Source: an uncultured SAR86 cluster bacterium
Lineage (GTDB): Bacteria > Pseudomonadota > Gammaproteobacteria > Magnimaribacterales > D2472
Direction: 5' to 3'
Assembly (NCBI GenBank): GCA_902517425.1
Contig: CABYCI010000010.1
Span: 1-34,180, forward strand
Length of the DNA stretch: 34,180 nt
Under the pieces are notes generated by a model. It saw only the letters and a list, made by a program, of their open reading frames with translations. It was not told the origin of the DNA and did not search any database. The position numbers and the translations under genes are program-made. Shown here one piece after another: positions 1-8,791 of this stretch (positions within the stretch are counted from its first letter, which is position 1; each line of letters opens with the position of its first letter).

Positions 1-257
1 GCAACAAATGTTATTGGTGAAGTTATTACTTTAGTTCCTCTTTTGATACCCGCTGCTATGCAAGCCATATGCAAGCCTGACGTCCAGCTGGACATTGCTA
101 CAGCATATTTTGCTCCAACAAATTGGGCTACAGCTTCTTCAAATTGGTCTACATTTTTACCTTGAGTTAAATTTTGATTTCTTAAAACATCTATTACTGA
201 TTTTATGTCATCTTCATCAATAAAGTGTTTTCCATAAGGTATTGGGTCCTTTTTCAT
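1..257 (-). CDS. DegT/DnrJ/EryC1-family (PseC-like) sugar aminotransferase, N-terminal fragment; continues off the left edge
   Basis: Hand translation from the ATG at 257 gives MKKDPIPYGKHFIDEDDIKSVIDVLRNQNLTQGKNVDQFEEAVAQFVGAKYAVAMSSWTSGLHMACIAAGIKRGTKVITSPITFVA, typical of PseC/ArnB-type aminotransferase N-termini. Not in the ORF track because it has no stop in the window. Confidence 0.85.
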   Translation of the reverse strand, partial: MKKDPIPYGKHFIDEDDIKSVIDVLRNQNLTQGKNVDQFEEAVAQFVGAKYAVAMSSWTSGLHMACIAAGIKRGTKVITSPITFV

Positions 258-278
258 TTCAGTATTATATATGAATGG

Positions 279-2090
279 CTAAGATTCGGTTAAAGATTGA
301 AGTTCGATCATTTTACTAAAATTAGATTCTTTATCATTACTTAAATCGGCGTATGAGCCACTTTCTGTCAGTTTTCCATCTTTTAGAACATATATTAAAT
401 CAACGTTTTTAATAGTTGATAATCTATGGGCAATAGCAATTACTGTTATTTTTCCTTTTAAATTATCTATGCTTCGTTGTATTTCTTTTTCAGATTCAGA
501 GTCCAGTGCACTTGTAGCTTCATCAAGTATCAGTAAATCAGGTTTTCTAAATAACTCTCTAGCAACAAACAATCGTTGTCTTTGCCCTCCAGATAAAAGA
601 ACTCCTCTGTCACCTACCATGCTATTGAATCCATTCTCGAGTGAATCAATAAAATTTATAATATTTGCCTGCTTTGCCGCTTCTCTTATCTTTGCAAATA
701 AGTTCTTGTCATTATTATGGTCCCCGCTCCACATACAAATATTATTTGCAATACTGTCATCGAATATAATTGTTTCCTGTGAAACATATCCAAGTTGCGA
801 TCTCCAAGAAAGCTTTGATATATCTTCTCCATTTATGCCATCGATGAACATTTTTCCATTTGTAGGTGTATGCAACAATGAAATTAAATCAACCAAAGTT
901 GATTTACCAGAACCAGATTCACCAACAATCGCAACAGACTGTTTTGAATTTATCTTCAAAGAAATATCTTCTAAAACATTTTTTTCTTTATCTCCATAAT
1001 TAAAACTAATATTTTCTAAAATAATGTCTTTTTCTAATGTCTTAATTAGTTTTGAGCCATCTTTAACTTGGTTCCTCTTTTGTCTTATAAATTCTTGATG
1101 AACTAACTCCATACTTCCAATATGTTGAAATGTGCCTTGAAAACCACTTTGAACCGCTAAAGTAGCATTTAAAGCTCTATAAAATAAAACTATAGAAACT
1201 AAAATTGGGGTAACTTCAGCCTCAAAAATATAAATTTGAATAAAAACTACCATCATAATAAACACTACTGCGATTGGCTCTCTAATAGATTGTGTAAAAG
1301 CTGCAGCGATGCCAGATTTAACCTGATTTTGGGTCAATGTATCTATAGATTTAATTATATTCTTTCTGAGTAATGGTGTTTGTCCAGTGGCAGTCAGGTA
1401 TTTAAAAGCTTGAAGGGTTTGAATTAACCATTTTGTTAGAATTCCGTTTTCAGATGCTGTTATTCTTGATAAATTGCGAACATAATTATTAAGGCTCATA
1501 AAGATTAACAATAAAAGCAATCCTACCCCAAAAGCCATTAAACCAAATTTCCAAGTCATAATGAAAGCTATACTCATCAATACAATTGTTGTAACTAGCT
1601 GGCCTCCAAAGATGGTAAGTTGACTAAATGCCTCTAAGGCTTTTGTTGGTTGCTCATTAATTAAATTAGTAAAATGTCCTGTATCTTTACTGGAATAGTA
1701 ACCAAAGGTCATAAGACTATAGTTGTCAAATAAACGGAATTTCAATTCCCTTAATAATTTTCCAATCAAGTATGCGCTAAATCCTAGGGCAGAAAAAGTA
1801 ATTAATCCTTTTAGTATGAATGCGATTGTTATTAACAAAATAATCCCAGATGTTGAATCTCTTATTCCAATTAAATTCATGAAATCAATTGCAAATTTAT
1901 TAATACCTGAGAGGTCTTCATAGGTCATAGTGCCGTCTAAGCTTTCTAACAAAGGTAAAAGTAATAAAATTCCAAAGCCCTCTGAAAGAGCTGCAAACAA
2001 ACCTAAGAAAAAAATTAAATAAATTTTTAGCCCAAGATAATCTTGGAACATCTTTGTATATTTAATAATGTCAAAAATTGATGATGGCAT
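279..2090 (-). CDS. ABC transporter, fused TM and ATPase domains (MsbA/PglK-like polysaccharide or lipid-linked sugar exporter)
   Basis: 603 aa; N-terminal TM segments; Walker A GESGSGKST, signature LLSGGQRQRL, Walker B LLILDEATSALD, H-loop AHRLST. Confidence 0.9.
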   Translation of the reverse strand: MPSSIFDIIKYTKMFQDYLGLKIYLIFFLGLFAALSEGFGILLLLPLLESLDGTMTYEDLSGINKFAIDFMNLIGIRDSTSGIILLITIAFILKGLITFSALGFSAYLIGKLLRELKFRLFDNYSLMTFGYYSSKDTGHFTNLINEQPTKALEAFSQLTIFGGQLVTTIVLMSIAFIMTWKFGLMAFGVGLLLLLIFMSLNNYVRNLSRITASENGILTKWLIQTLQAFKYLTATGQTPLLRKNIIKSIDTLTQNQVKSGIAAAFTQSIREPIAVVFIMMVVFIQIYIFEAEVTPILVSIVLFYRALNATLAVQSGFQGTFQHIGSMELVHQEFIRQKRNQVKDGSKLIKTLEKDIILENISFNYGDKEKNVLEDISLKINSKQSVAIVGESGSGKSTLVDLISLLHTPTNGKMFIDGINGEDISKLSWRSQLGYVSQETIIFDDSIANNICMWSGDHNNDKNLFAKIREAAKQANIINFIDSLENGFNSMVGDRGVLLSGGQRQRLFVARELFRKPDLLILDEATSALDSESEKEIQRSIDNLKGKITVIAIAHRLSTIKNVDLIYVLKDGKLTESGSYADLSNDKESNFSKMIELQSLTES

Positions 2091-2093
2091 AAA

Positions 2094-3374
2094 TTACAAT
2101 CTTAAGTCTGCAAATTTCTTTGGCAATATAGATTTTAGGTCATAGAGAATACCGTTGCCTTTTATAAGAGCTTTAATTTCCTCTGGTTTCATATTTTTAT
2201 ACTGTTCATGAGCTACTGTCAAAAGAACAGCATCATAGCTATTAACATTTAAATCATTTATTGGCTTTAAACCACAAGATTCTTTTGCTTGCTCAATATC
2301 TACCCAAGGATCATGAATATCGACCACTATATTTTTAGACTGTAGTTCATTAATGACATCTATAACTTTGGAATTTCTTAAATCAGGACAGTTTTCTTTA
2401 AATGTTATTCCCATAATTAGTATCTTAGAATCATTGACATTTATTTTTCTTTGAATCATTAAGTTTACAAGTCTATCAGCTACATATGCTCCCATGCTAT
2501 CGTTGAGCCTTCGGCCAGCTAATATTACTTTTGGATCGTAGCCTATTGATTGAGCTTTGTGTGTTAAATAATAAGGATCTACACCGATACAGTGACCACC
2601 AACTAGACCTGGTTTAAAAGGTAAAAAGTTCCACTTACTGCCAGCGGCATCTAAAACTGCCTCAGTGTCTATGTCCATTTTATTAAAAATTACAGCTAAC
2701 TCATTTATTAAAGCTATATTTAAGTCTCTTTGAGTGTTTTCAATAACCTTAGCAGCCTCTGCAACTTTGATACTTTCTGCTTTATAAGTACCTGCAGTAA
2801 CAATCTCTTGATACAATTTATCAACTAAATTAGCTATTTCCTCAGTTGATCCGGATGTAACTTTCGTGATACTGGAAAGTCTATGCTCTTTATCTCCAGG
2901 ATTTATCCTTTCAGGACTATAGCCACAAAAGAAATCTTTGTTAAAAGTTAAACCAGAGTTTGCTTCAAGTATAGGTACACAAAACTCTTCGGTTGCTCCA
3001 GGAAAAACAGTCGATTCATATATTACCAAATCATTCTTTTTTAGAATCTTAGATATCATCTCAGATGCTTTTTTGATAGGGTTTAAATCAGGCTTCTTCC
3101 TATCATCTATTGGAGTAGGAACTGTCACTATAAAGCAATTACTGTCTGAAATTTTTTCAGTTTCATAAGCAAATTTTAACTTTTTTGCATTTTGTAAATC
3201 TTTCTCAGATACCTCAAGGGTAGAATCATGGAAATTTTTGAGTTGATTAATTCTTTCAATATTTAAATCAAAACCAATGACATCTCTTTTCTTTCCAAAT
3301 TCAACAGCTAAAGGTAATCCAACGTATCCAAGCCCAATTATTGCCAGTCTAAGTTCTTGAAGTTTGATACTCAT
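2094..3374 (-). CDS. Nucleotide-sugar dehydrogenase, TviB/WbpA/WbpO type (UDP-HexNAc 6-dehydrogenase)
   Basis: 426 aa; [15 protein letters not shown]-terminus, [39 protein letters not shown], full C-terminal domain. Confidence 0.88.
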   Translation of the reverse strand: MSIKLQELRLAIIGLGYVGLPLAVEFGKKRDVIGFDLNIERINQLKNFHDSTLEVSEKDLQNAKKLKFAYETEKISDSNCFIVTVPTPIDDRKKPDLNPIKKASEMISKILKKNDLVIYESTVFPGATEEFCVPILEANSGLTFNKDFFCGYSPERINPGDKEHRLSSITKVTSGSTEEIANLVDKLYQEIVTAGTYKAESIKVAEAAKVIENTQRDLNIALINELAVIFNKMDIDTEAVLDAAGSKWNFLPFKPGLVGGHCIGVDPYYLTHKAQSIGYDPKVILAGRRLNDSMGAYVADRLVNLMIQRKINVNDSKILIMGITFKENCPDLRNSKVIDVINELQSKNIVVDIHDPWVDIEQAKESCGLKPINDLNVNSYDAVLLTVAHEQYKNMKPEEIKALIKGNGILYDLKSILPKKFADLRL

Positions 3375-3379
3375 AATAG

Positions 3380-4384
3380 TTATTTATAATAATCTTTGTA
3401 CCACTCAACGAAATTTATAATTCCATCTTCAATTGCTGTAGATGGCTTATATTTAAAAATATTTTCTAAATCTGAAACATCTGCATAAGTGTCTGGCACA
3501 TCACCTGGTTGTAATGGAAGCTGCTCTTTTTTTGCTTTAATGCCAGTGGCTTTTTCAATTGCATTTATATAATCATTTAGATCAACAGGATTAGAGTTTC
3601 CAATATTGTAAACTCTCCACGGTGCAAAACTTGAGCCTGGATCAGGATCATCGCTTGACCATTTTTTATTTCGTTCTGCTCTATTGTCCAAAACCCTGAT
3701 GACTCCCTCAACAATATCATCAACATATGTAAAATCTCTTTTGTGATTTCCATAGTTAAAAACTTGAATAGTCTCACCGTTTAAAATTGCTTTTGTGAAC
3801 TTAAAAAGGGCCATATCTGGCCTACCCCATGGCCCATATACAGTAAAAAATCTAAGCCCTGTGGTTGGTAAGTTATATAAATTGCTATAAGTATGTGCAA
3901 ATAATTCGTTCGCTTTTTTACTTGCGGCATAAAGGCTTAGAGGATGATCAATATTATGATGAATTGAGAAAGGCATTTTGGTGTTTGCTCCATATACACT
4001 TGAGCTGCTGGCATAAACAAGATGTTTAACTTTATTATGACGACAAGCTTCAAGTATATTTGTAAATCCTACAATATTGCTATCAATATAAGAATGTGGA
4101 TTCTCCATGGAGTATCTTACTCCAGCTTGAGCAGCAAGATTGACTACTGTTTCTGGGTTATTTTTTTTAAAAATATCATATATTTTATTTTTATCAGAAA
4201 TGTCACAACGAAAGTGAACATATTGATCATTATCAAGAAACTGATTTAATCGATCCTCTTTTAATCTAGGTTCATAATAGTCGTTATGATTATCTATACC
4301 TATAACTTCATCACCACGTTCTAATAGCCGCTGCGTAAGAAATGAACCAATAAATCCAGCTGACCCTGTAACAAGAACTTTCAT
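3380..4384 (-). CDS. NAD-dependent epimerase, UDP-glucuronate 4-epimerase-like
   Basis: 334 aa extended [66 protein letters not shown]. Confidence 0.85.
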   Translation of the reverse strand: MKVLVTGSAGFIGSFLTQRLLERGDEVIGIDNHNDYYEPRLKEDRLNQFLDNDQYVHFRCDISDKNKIYDIFKKNNPETVVNLAAQAGVRYSMENPHSYIDSNIVGFTNILEACRHNKVKHLVYASSSSVYGANTKMPFSIHHNIDHPLSLYAASKKANELFAHTYSNLYNLPTTGLRFFTVYGPWGRPDMALFKFTKAILNGETIQVFNYGNHKRDFTYVDDIVEGVIRVLDNRAERNKKWSSDDPDPGSSFAPWRVYNIGNSNPVDLNDYINAIEKATGIKAKKEQLPLQPGDVPDTYADVSDLENIFKYKPSTAIEDGIINFVEWYKDYYK

Positions 4385-5316
4385 TACGAATTGTTTGCTT
4401 TTTTTCTAAATATTAACGCTATTGCTAAAAGCAGGGTAATTATGAAGCCTGTTATTGTGCCAACAATACAAATTATTGCTCTTTTAGGCTTTAATTTTAA
4501 TTCTGGGATAATTGGTTTATCAAGAATTTTAAAGACGTACTCAGGAGAAGATTGAGATAGCATAATTGTTTGTTGTTCTGTTTTAATAAGCTGTGCCATA
4601 ACCAATTTTAATTCTGGTATTGCAGTTAAATTAATTTGAGAGTTGAGATACACAAGAGAGTTTTTAGCTCTTTGAACATCGGCGTCCATTATATATTTGT
4701 TTAAGTCTGCAATAAGCCATTCAACCCAATCTTTTGATACGCTTGGCGAGAAAGTGTCTGCAGAAATTTGAGTATAGCCAGTTCTTTTGTCAGTTGAGCT
4801 AGAAACCATTTGTCTATAGTTTCTAACTGTTTCTTGCATAGAGGGCTTTAAATATTTATCATTTTTTTTAAGCCATATCTTTCTTTCAACATCATATAGT
4901 TTTTCATTAAAAATTAACTTGTTAGATTCTTTGTCCCAACCTACAGATGCCATTATCGGAACGACTAAATCGTGTTTATTAATAAATTCCTCAATGAATT
5001 GATAAGAATTAAGAATTGCCAAAGCTTCCTGTTTTTTAGCATCAGTGGTTCCAGGAAGAGATATACCAGCTAATCCTGCAATGCTTGATAATCCACCTAA
5101 ACTAGAAGAAATTCCTTGAGATTGAGCATCAGCAGGTGCTAAAAGAGCTTGGGATCTATAAACATTTGGAATAGATAAAGAATATAAAACAGACAAGATT
5201 GCAGCAATAGTAGTGAGCGAAATTATAAATACTTTCTTTCCCCATAATTCTTTTATCAGCAAAAATAAATCTATCTCATCATCACTAATCAAAGGTTTTT
5301 CAAAAGTGTTATTCAA
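4384..5316 (-). CDS. Wzz-type polysaccharide chain-length determinant protein
   Basis: 310 aa; N-terminal [13 protein letters not shown] followed by a TM segment, periplasmic domain, C-terminal [27 protein letters not shown]. Begins with TTG at 5316. Confidence 0.8.
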   Translation of the reverse strand: MNNTFEKPLISDDEIDLFLLIKELWGKKVFIISLTTIAAILSVLYSLSIPNVYRSQALLAPADAQSQGISSSLGGLSSIAGLAGISLPGTTDAKKQEALAILNSYQFIEEFINKHDLVVPIMASVGWDKESNKLIFNEKLYDVERKIWLKKNDKYLKPSMQETVRNYRQMVSSSTDKRTGYTQISADTFSPSVSKDWVEWLIADLNKYIMDADVQRAKNSLVYLNSQINLTAIPELKLVMAQLIKTEQQTIMLSQSSPEYVFKILDKPIIPELKLKPKRAIICIVGTITGFIITLLLAIALIFRKKANNS

Positions 5317-5337
5317 AATACTAATTCCTCTCTTTTA

Positions 5338-5360
5338 ATATATTAATTTTTTTAATATAT
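5338..5360. repeat. Perfect A/T-only inverted repeat, 9-bp arms and 5-nt loop, next to tRNA-Leu 3' end
   Basis: atatattaa-ttttt-ttaatatat read directly on the + strand. Confidence 0.6.
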
Positions 5361-5361
5361 A

Positions 5362-5448
5362 TGGTACCCGGAGCCGGACTTGAACCGGCACGCTATTGCT
5401 AGCGAGGGATTTTAAGTCCCTTGTGTCTACCAATTCCACCACCCGGGC
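5362..5448 (-). tRNA. tRNA-Leu (anticodon UAA)
   Basis: Reverse complement gcccgggtggtggaattggtagacacaagggacttaaaatccctcgctagcaatagcgtgccggttcaagtccggctccgggtacca. Stem aggga/tccct, loop cTTAAaa (anticodon TAA), class II variable arm, encoded CCA. Confidence 0.97.
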
Positions 5449-5505
5449 ATTACTAATGCAATATTTTACAAGCAAATTTAAAATAAATCTCAAAATTTAT
5501 AATTA

Positions 5506-5579
5506 TGGAGGCTGAAGCCGGAATCGAACCGGCGTAAACGGCTTTGCAGGCCGCTGCATAACCACTCTGCCATCCAGCC
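5506..5579 (-). tRNA. tRNA-Cys (anticodon GCA)
   Basis: Reverse complement ggctggatggcagagtggttatgcagcggcctgcaaagccgtttacgccggttcgattccggcttcagcctcca. Anticodon GCA, discriminator U, encoded CCA. Confidence 0.97.
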
Positions 5580-5625
5580 ATAATTGACGTATTGTATATG
5601 TCTTATGTGTGAATGTGAAAAAAAA

Positions 5626-6471
5626 CTATTTTTTTGCTAAAAAATTAATATTTTGTTCATTTTCTCTTTTAGTAGTTGATTCATAAGAGCCTCTGATTTC
5701 GTTGTTTAAATCTATTACTTTCTTTAAAACTTTCAGTGGGCTCCCTAAATATAATGAATATTCATACAAAGCTTTAGAATCTTTTGGAAAGCATGCGCCC
5801 CCAAACCCATATCTTCCATCGGGTCCTGGCACTTGCATATGTGAATTTCCAATTCGCGAATCTGATGATACTGCTGTAGTAAAATTTTCCCAACTCTCAT
5901 TTGTTTCTAATTTTTTAAATAAGCTATTTAATTCATTAAAAAAAACGACCTTAGATGCAAGAAATGAATTTATTGTATATTTGATCATGGAAGCCGAAAT
6001 TAAATCCGTTAGAATAATATTACTTGATATACATTTTGTATAATCTTTATAGAAAGATGATATTGTTTTTATATTCTTTTTATCGCCGCCGAGTACAATT
6101 AATTCTGCGTTTATAAAATCTTCATTGGCACTGCTTTCAGTTAAAAATTCTGGATTGTAGACGACGCCAGGAATCAATGACTCAACATTTGATATATTGT
6201 TTGGAAGCACAGTACTCTTTATAACAATTACAGCATCTGTCTGAAGCGTATCAATATCATTAATTATTTTATTTAATATCTCTAAATCTTGATTTCCATC
6301 ATCTTTCATTGGTGTGGGAACACAAACAAACACCACATTTGGATCAAATGCATTAATATCTGATATTTCAGTTTTGTAAATAGGGTCAACTATAAGTATC
6401 TCAACGTCATCATTGAGTCCGTTTTCTAGAGCTTTGCCAACAAAACCATGGCCAATAATTACCGCTTTCAT
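5626..6471 (-). CDS. Short UDP-glucose/nucleotide-sugar dehydrogenase-like protein without the C-terminal UDP-binding domain
   Basis: 281 aa; MKAVIIGHGFVGKAL Rossmann start, VCVPTPM, VIKSTVLP, YNPEFLTE, catalytic-Cys motif GFGGACFPKDSKAL; ends shortly after the central helix. Confidence 0.85.
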   Translation of the reverse strand: MKAVIIGHGFVGKALENGLNDDVEILIVDPIYKTEISDINAFDPNVVFVCVPTPMKDDGNQDLEILNKIINDIDTLQTDAVIVIKSTVLPNNISNVESLIPGVVYNPEFLTESSANEDFINAELIVLGGDKKNIKTISSFYKDYTKCISSNIILTDLISASMIKYTINSFLASKVVFFNELNSLFKKLETNESWENFTTAVSSDSRIGNSHMQVPGPDGRYGFGGACFPKDSKALYEYSLYLGSPLKVLKKVIDLNNEIRGSYESTTKRENEQNINFLAKK

Positions 6472-6472
6472 T

Positions 6473-7015
6473 TTATTTGCTATTCATTACATTTAACGTA
6501 TAAATGTATCCTGTATATATTGTTACTAAAACAGATAATACTAATAAGGCATCACCAAGAAGAATCAGAATCATATTATTAATTGCAAGTCCAAGCAGAT
6601 AAAGAGATATTGTAAATAATTGCACAGAGGTTTTGATCTTTGCAATATATGTAACCTTGGTGGCATTTGGTATATTTTTTCTTGAGCAGTAATCTCTTAG
6701 TGCACTTACCCATATTTCTCTTGAGATTATTAAAGAAGAACAAAAAGCTAATAAGAAACTTGATAAATTTACACTTAAAGTTACTAGTAAAAAAATTATT
6801 AATATCTTGTCTGCAATAGGATCTAGTATTTCTCCTATTTCAGATGTGGCATTATATTTTCTGGCTAGAAATCCATCTAAATAGTCACTTACTCCTGCAA
6901 TAAAGAAAAGCATCAATGCTATGATATAACTCTCTCCTAGTATAATTAACAAAGATATAATCATCGCAAGAAAAATTCTTAGAAGTGTTATTAGATTTAC
7001 AATATTAGCTATCAT
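6473..7015 (-). CDS. pgsA: CDP-diacylglycerol--glycerol-3-phosphate 3-phosphatidyltransferase
   Basis: 180 aa; CDP-alcohol phosphatidyltransferase motif SDYLDGFLARKYNATSEIGEILDPIADK; next to uvrC as in many gammaproteobacteria. Confidence 0.93.
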   Translation of the reverse strand: MIANIVNLITLLRIFLAMIISLLIILGESYIIALMLFFIAGVSDYLDGFLARKYNATSEIGEILDPIADKILIIFLLVTLSVNLSSFLLAFCSSLIISREIWVSALRDYCSRKNIPNATKVTYIAKIKTSVQLFTISLYLLGLAINNMILILLGDALLVLSVLVTIYTGYIYTLNVMNSK

Positions 7016-8791
7016 TCAAAGTTTTTTTATTTCTAGGGCTATTTTCTCATTAATACCATCAACAGTCATTAAATCTGATAAGTTCGCTGATTTGATATTT
7101 TTTATATTTTTAAATTCCTTCATTAATCTCATCTTAAGTACATTTCCTATTCCTTTAACATCATCTAATTCTGATTTTGTAATTGTTTTCCTTTTTTTAT
7201 TTCTTTGAGCTCGTATCGCAAACCTATGAGATTCATCACGAATCTCCTGAAGAAGTAAAAATGCTTTTGAGTGTTTATCTAATTGAACCACTCCACTTTT
7301 GTTAATTATGGTTTCAGTAGCCCTAATTCTATTTGAGCCTTTAACAATTGATATTACTTCTAAATGTTTATGTTTAGATTTACTGATTATATTGCTTACA
7401 AATTTTAATTGAGTCTTTCCACCATCTATTAAAATAAGACCAGGCTTTGTACTTCGATTATCGTAGTACTTTAATCTTCGACTTAAAACATGCTCCAGTG
7501 AACCAATGTCATTTCCTGAAAAATCTTTTGGTATATTAAATAATCTATATTCACTTTTTATAGGTCCTGTGTCTGTGAAAACTACACATGAAGCTACTGC
7601 GTTATCTCCAGAGATATGACTAACATCGTAACCTTCTATTTTCTTAATATCTTTTATTCCTAAGTAATTGCTCAACTCATTCAATGCAAATGTATATTTG
7701 TCCTCTTTGCTTATATGATTTTTTATAACCTGAGCTGCATTCAATTTACATAGATTAAATATTGGTCTTATAGATTTACTGGGTGAATGAATAATTTTTA
7801 CTAGCTTCTTATATTTAGTTAGAAACATATCCTCTATAATTTTCTTATCTTCCAATACATAAGCGCAAAGAATTTTTTTAGGGATATCAATTTGATTTTC
7901 ATAAAAATTATATATTGCACTTTGATAAACATCATCAAGAGAGTTGAAATGAGCTTGCTTAATAAGATGTGTTTTGGTTCCCCTGATTTTTCCATTTCTG
8001 ACAACAATTATTGAAATTCCAAGATAGCTCATTTCAGAGCTCACAGAAAATATATCAATATCATTTGCCAAGGTAACTACTGACTGCTCCTCTTTAAGAA
8101 GATTTAATCTATTGAGTCGATCTCTAATTTCTGCTGCTTTTTCAAAATCGAGTTTTGAAACTGCTTTTTCTATATCGTTTGTCAGTTTTTGGACAGTTTT
8201 ATTATCTGATGAAGAAAGAAAAGATTTAGCGCTTGTAATATCTTCGAAATAATCTACTTTATTAATTTTTTGAACGCATGGCGCTGAGCATCTTTTCATT
8301 TGAAACTCAATACATGGTCTAGTTCTATTAGCAAAGGTGTTATCGCTACAGTTCCTTACTTTAAAAATTTTTTGTATTTCTTTAATTGATTTTTTTACAG
8401 CTTCAGAGCTTACGAATGGTCCAAAGTACTTCTTATCAACAGCTCGTTTTGTTCTTTTCGAATATACGCCTGGAAATTCATGATCTAACGAGAAATAAAT
8501 ATAAGGGTAAGTTTTGTCATCTCTTAGCAAAATATTAAACTTTGGTTTATTTTCTTTGATGAGCATTTGCTCGAGCAAAAGAGCTTCTACTTCATTTTTT
8601 GTTGTGAAAGTTTCAATTTGGTCAGTAAGGAATTTTATTTGTGAGGTTTTCCTATCTTTAAACGCATTGCCAAAATAAGATGATACCCTTTTTTTTAAAT
8701 CTTTTGCTTTGCCAATATAAATGATTTCTTTGTTATTAAAAAACTTATATACCCCTGGTGTACTAGGTACTTTTTTGAGATTAACCGCCAT
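7016..8791 (-). CDS. uvrC: Excinuclease ABC subunit C
   Basis: GIY-YIG start VPSTPGVYKFFNNKEIIYIGKAKDLKKRVSSYF; UVR, RNase H-like and HhH regions. Start set at ATG 8791 (MAVNLKK...) rather than the ORF-track 8848, because the extra 19 aa lie in pgi and are not UvrC-like. Confidence 0.95.
   Translation of the reverse strand: MAVNLKKVPSTPGVYKFFNNKEIIYIGKAKDLKKRVSSYFGNAFKDRKTSQIKFLTDQIETFTTKNEVEALLLEQMLIKENKPKFNILLRDDKTYPYIYFSLDHEFPGVYSKRTKRAVDKKYFGPFVSSEAVKKSIKEIQKIFKVRNCSDNTFANRTRPCIEFQMKRCSAPCVQKINKVDYFEDITSAKSFLSSSDNKTVQKLTNDIEKAVSKLDFEKAAEIRDRLNRLNLLKEEQSVVTLANDIDIFSVSSEMSYLGISIIVVRNGKIRGTKTHLIKQAHFNSLDDVYQSAIYNFYENQIDIPKKILCAYVLEDKKIIEDMFLTKYKKLVKIIHSPSKSIRPIFNLCKLNAAQVIKNHISKEDKYTFALNELSNYLGIKDIKKIEGYDVSHISGDNAVASCVVFTDTGPIKSEYRLFNIPKDFSGNDIGSLEHVLSRRLKYYDNRSTKPGLILIDGGKTQLKFVSNIISKSKHKHLEVISIVKGSNRIRATETIINKSGVVQLDKHSKAFLLLQEIRDESHRFAIRAQRNKKRKTITKSELDDVKGIGNVLKMRLMKEFKNIKNIKSANLSDLMTVDGINEKIALEIKKL

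Noticed and set aside
469-999. 176-aa plus-strand ORF antisense to the ABC transporter
   Set aside because: Lies entirely opposite the conserved ATPase domain; no recognisable family motifs; typical shadow ORF.
5702-6043. 113-aa plus-strand ORF
   Set aside because: Antisense to the short dehydrogenase gene; no motif support.
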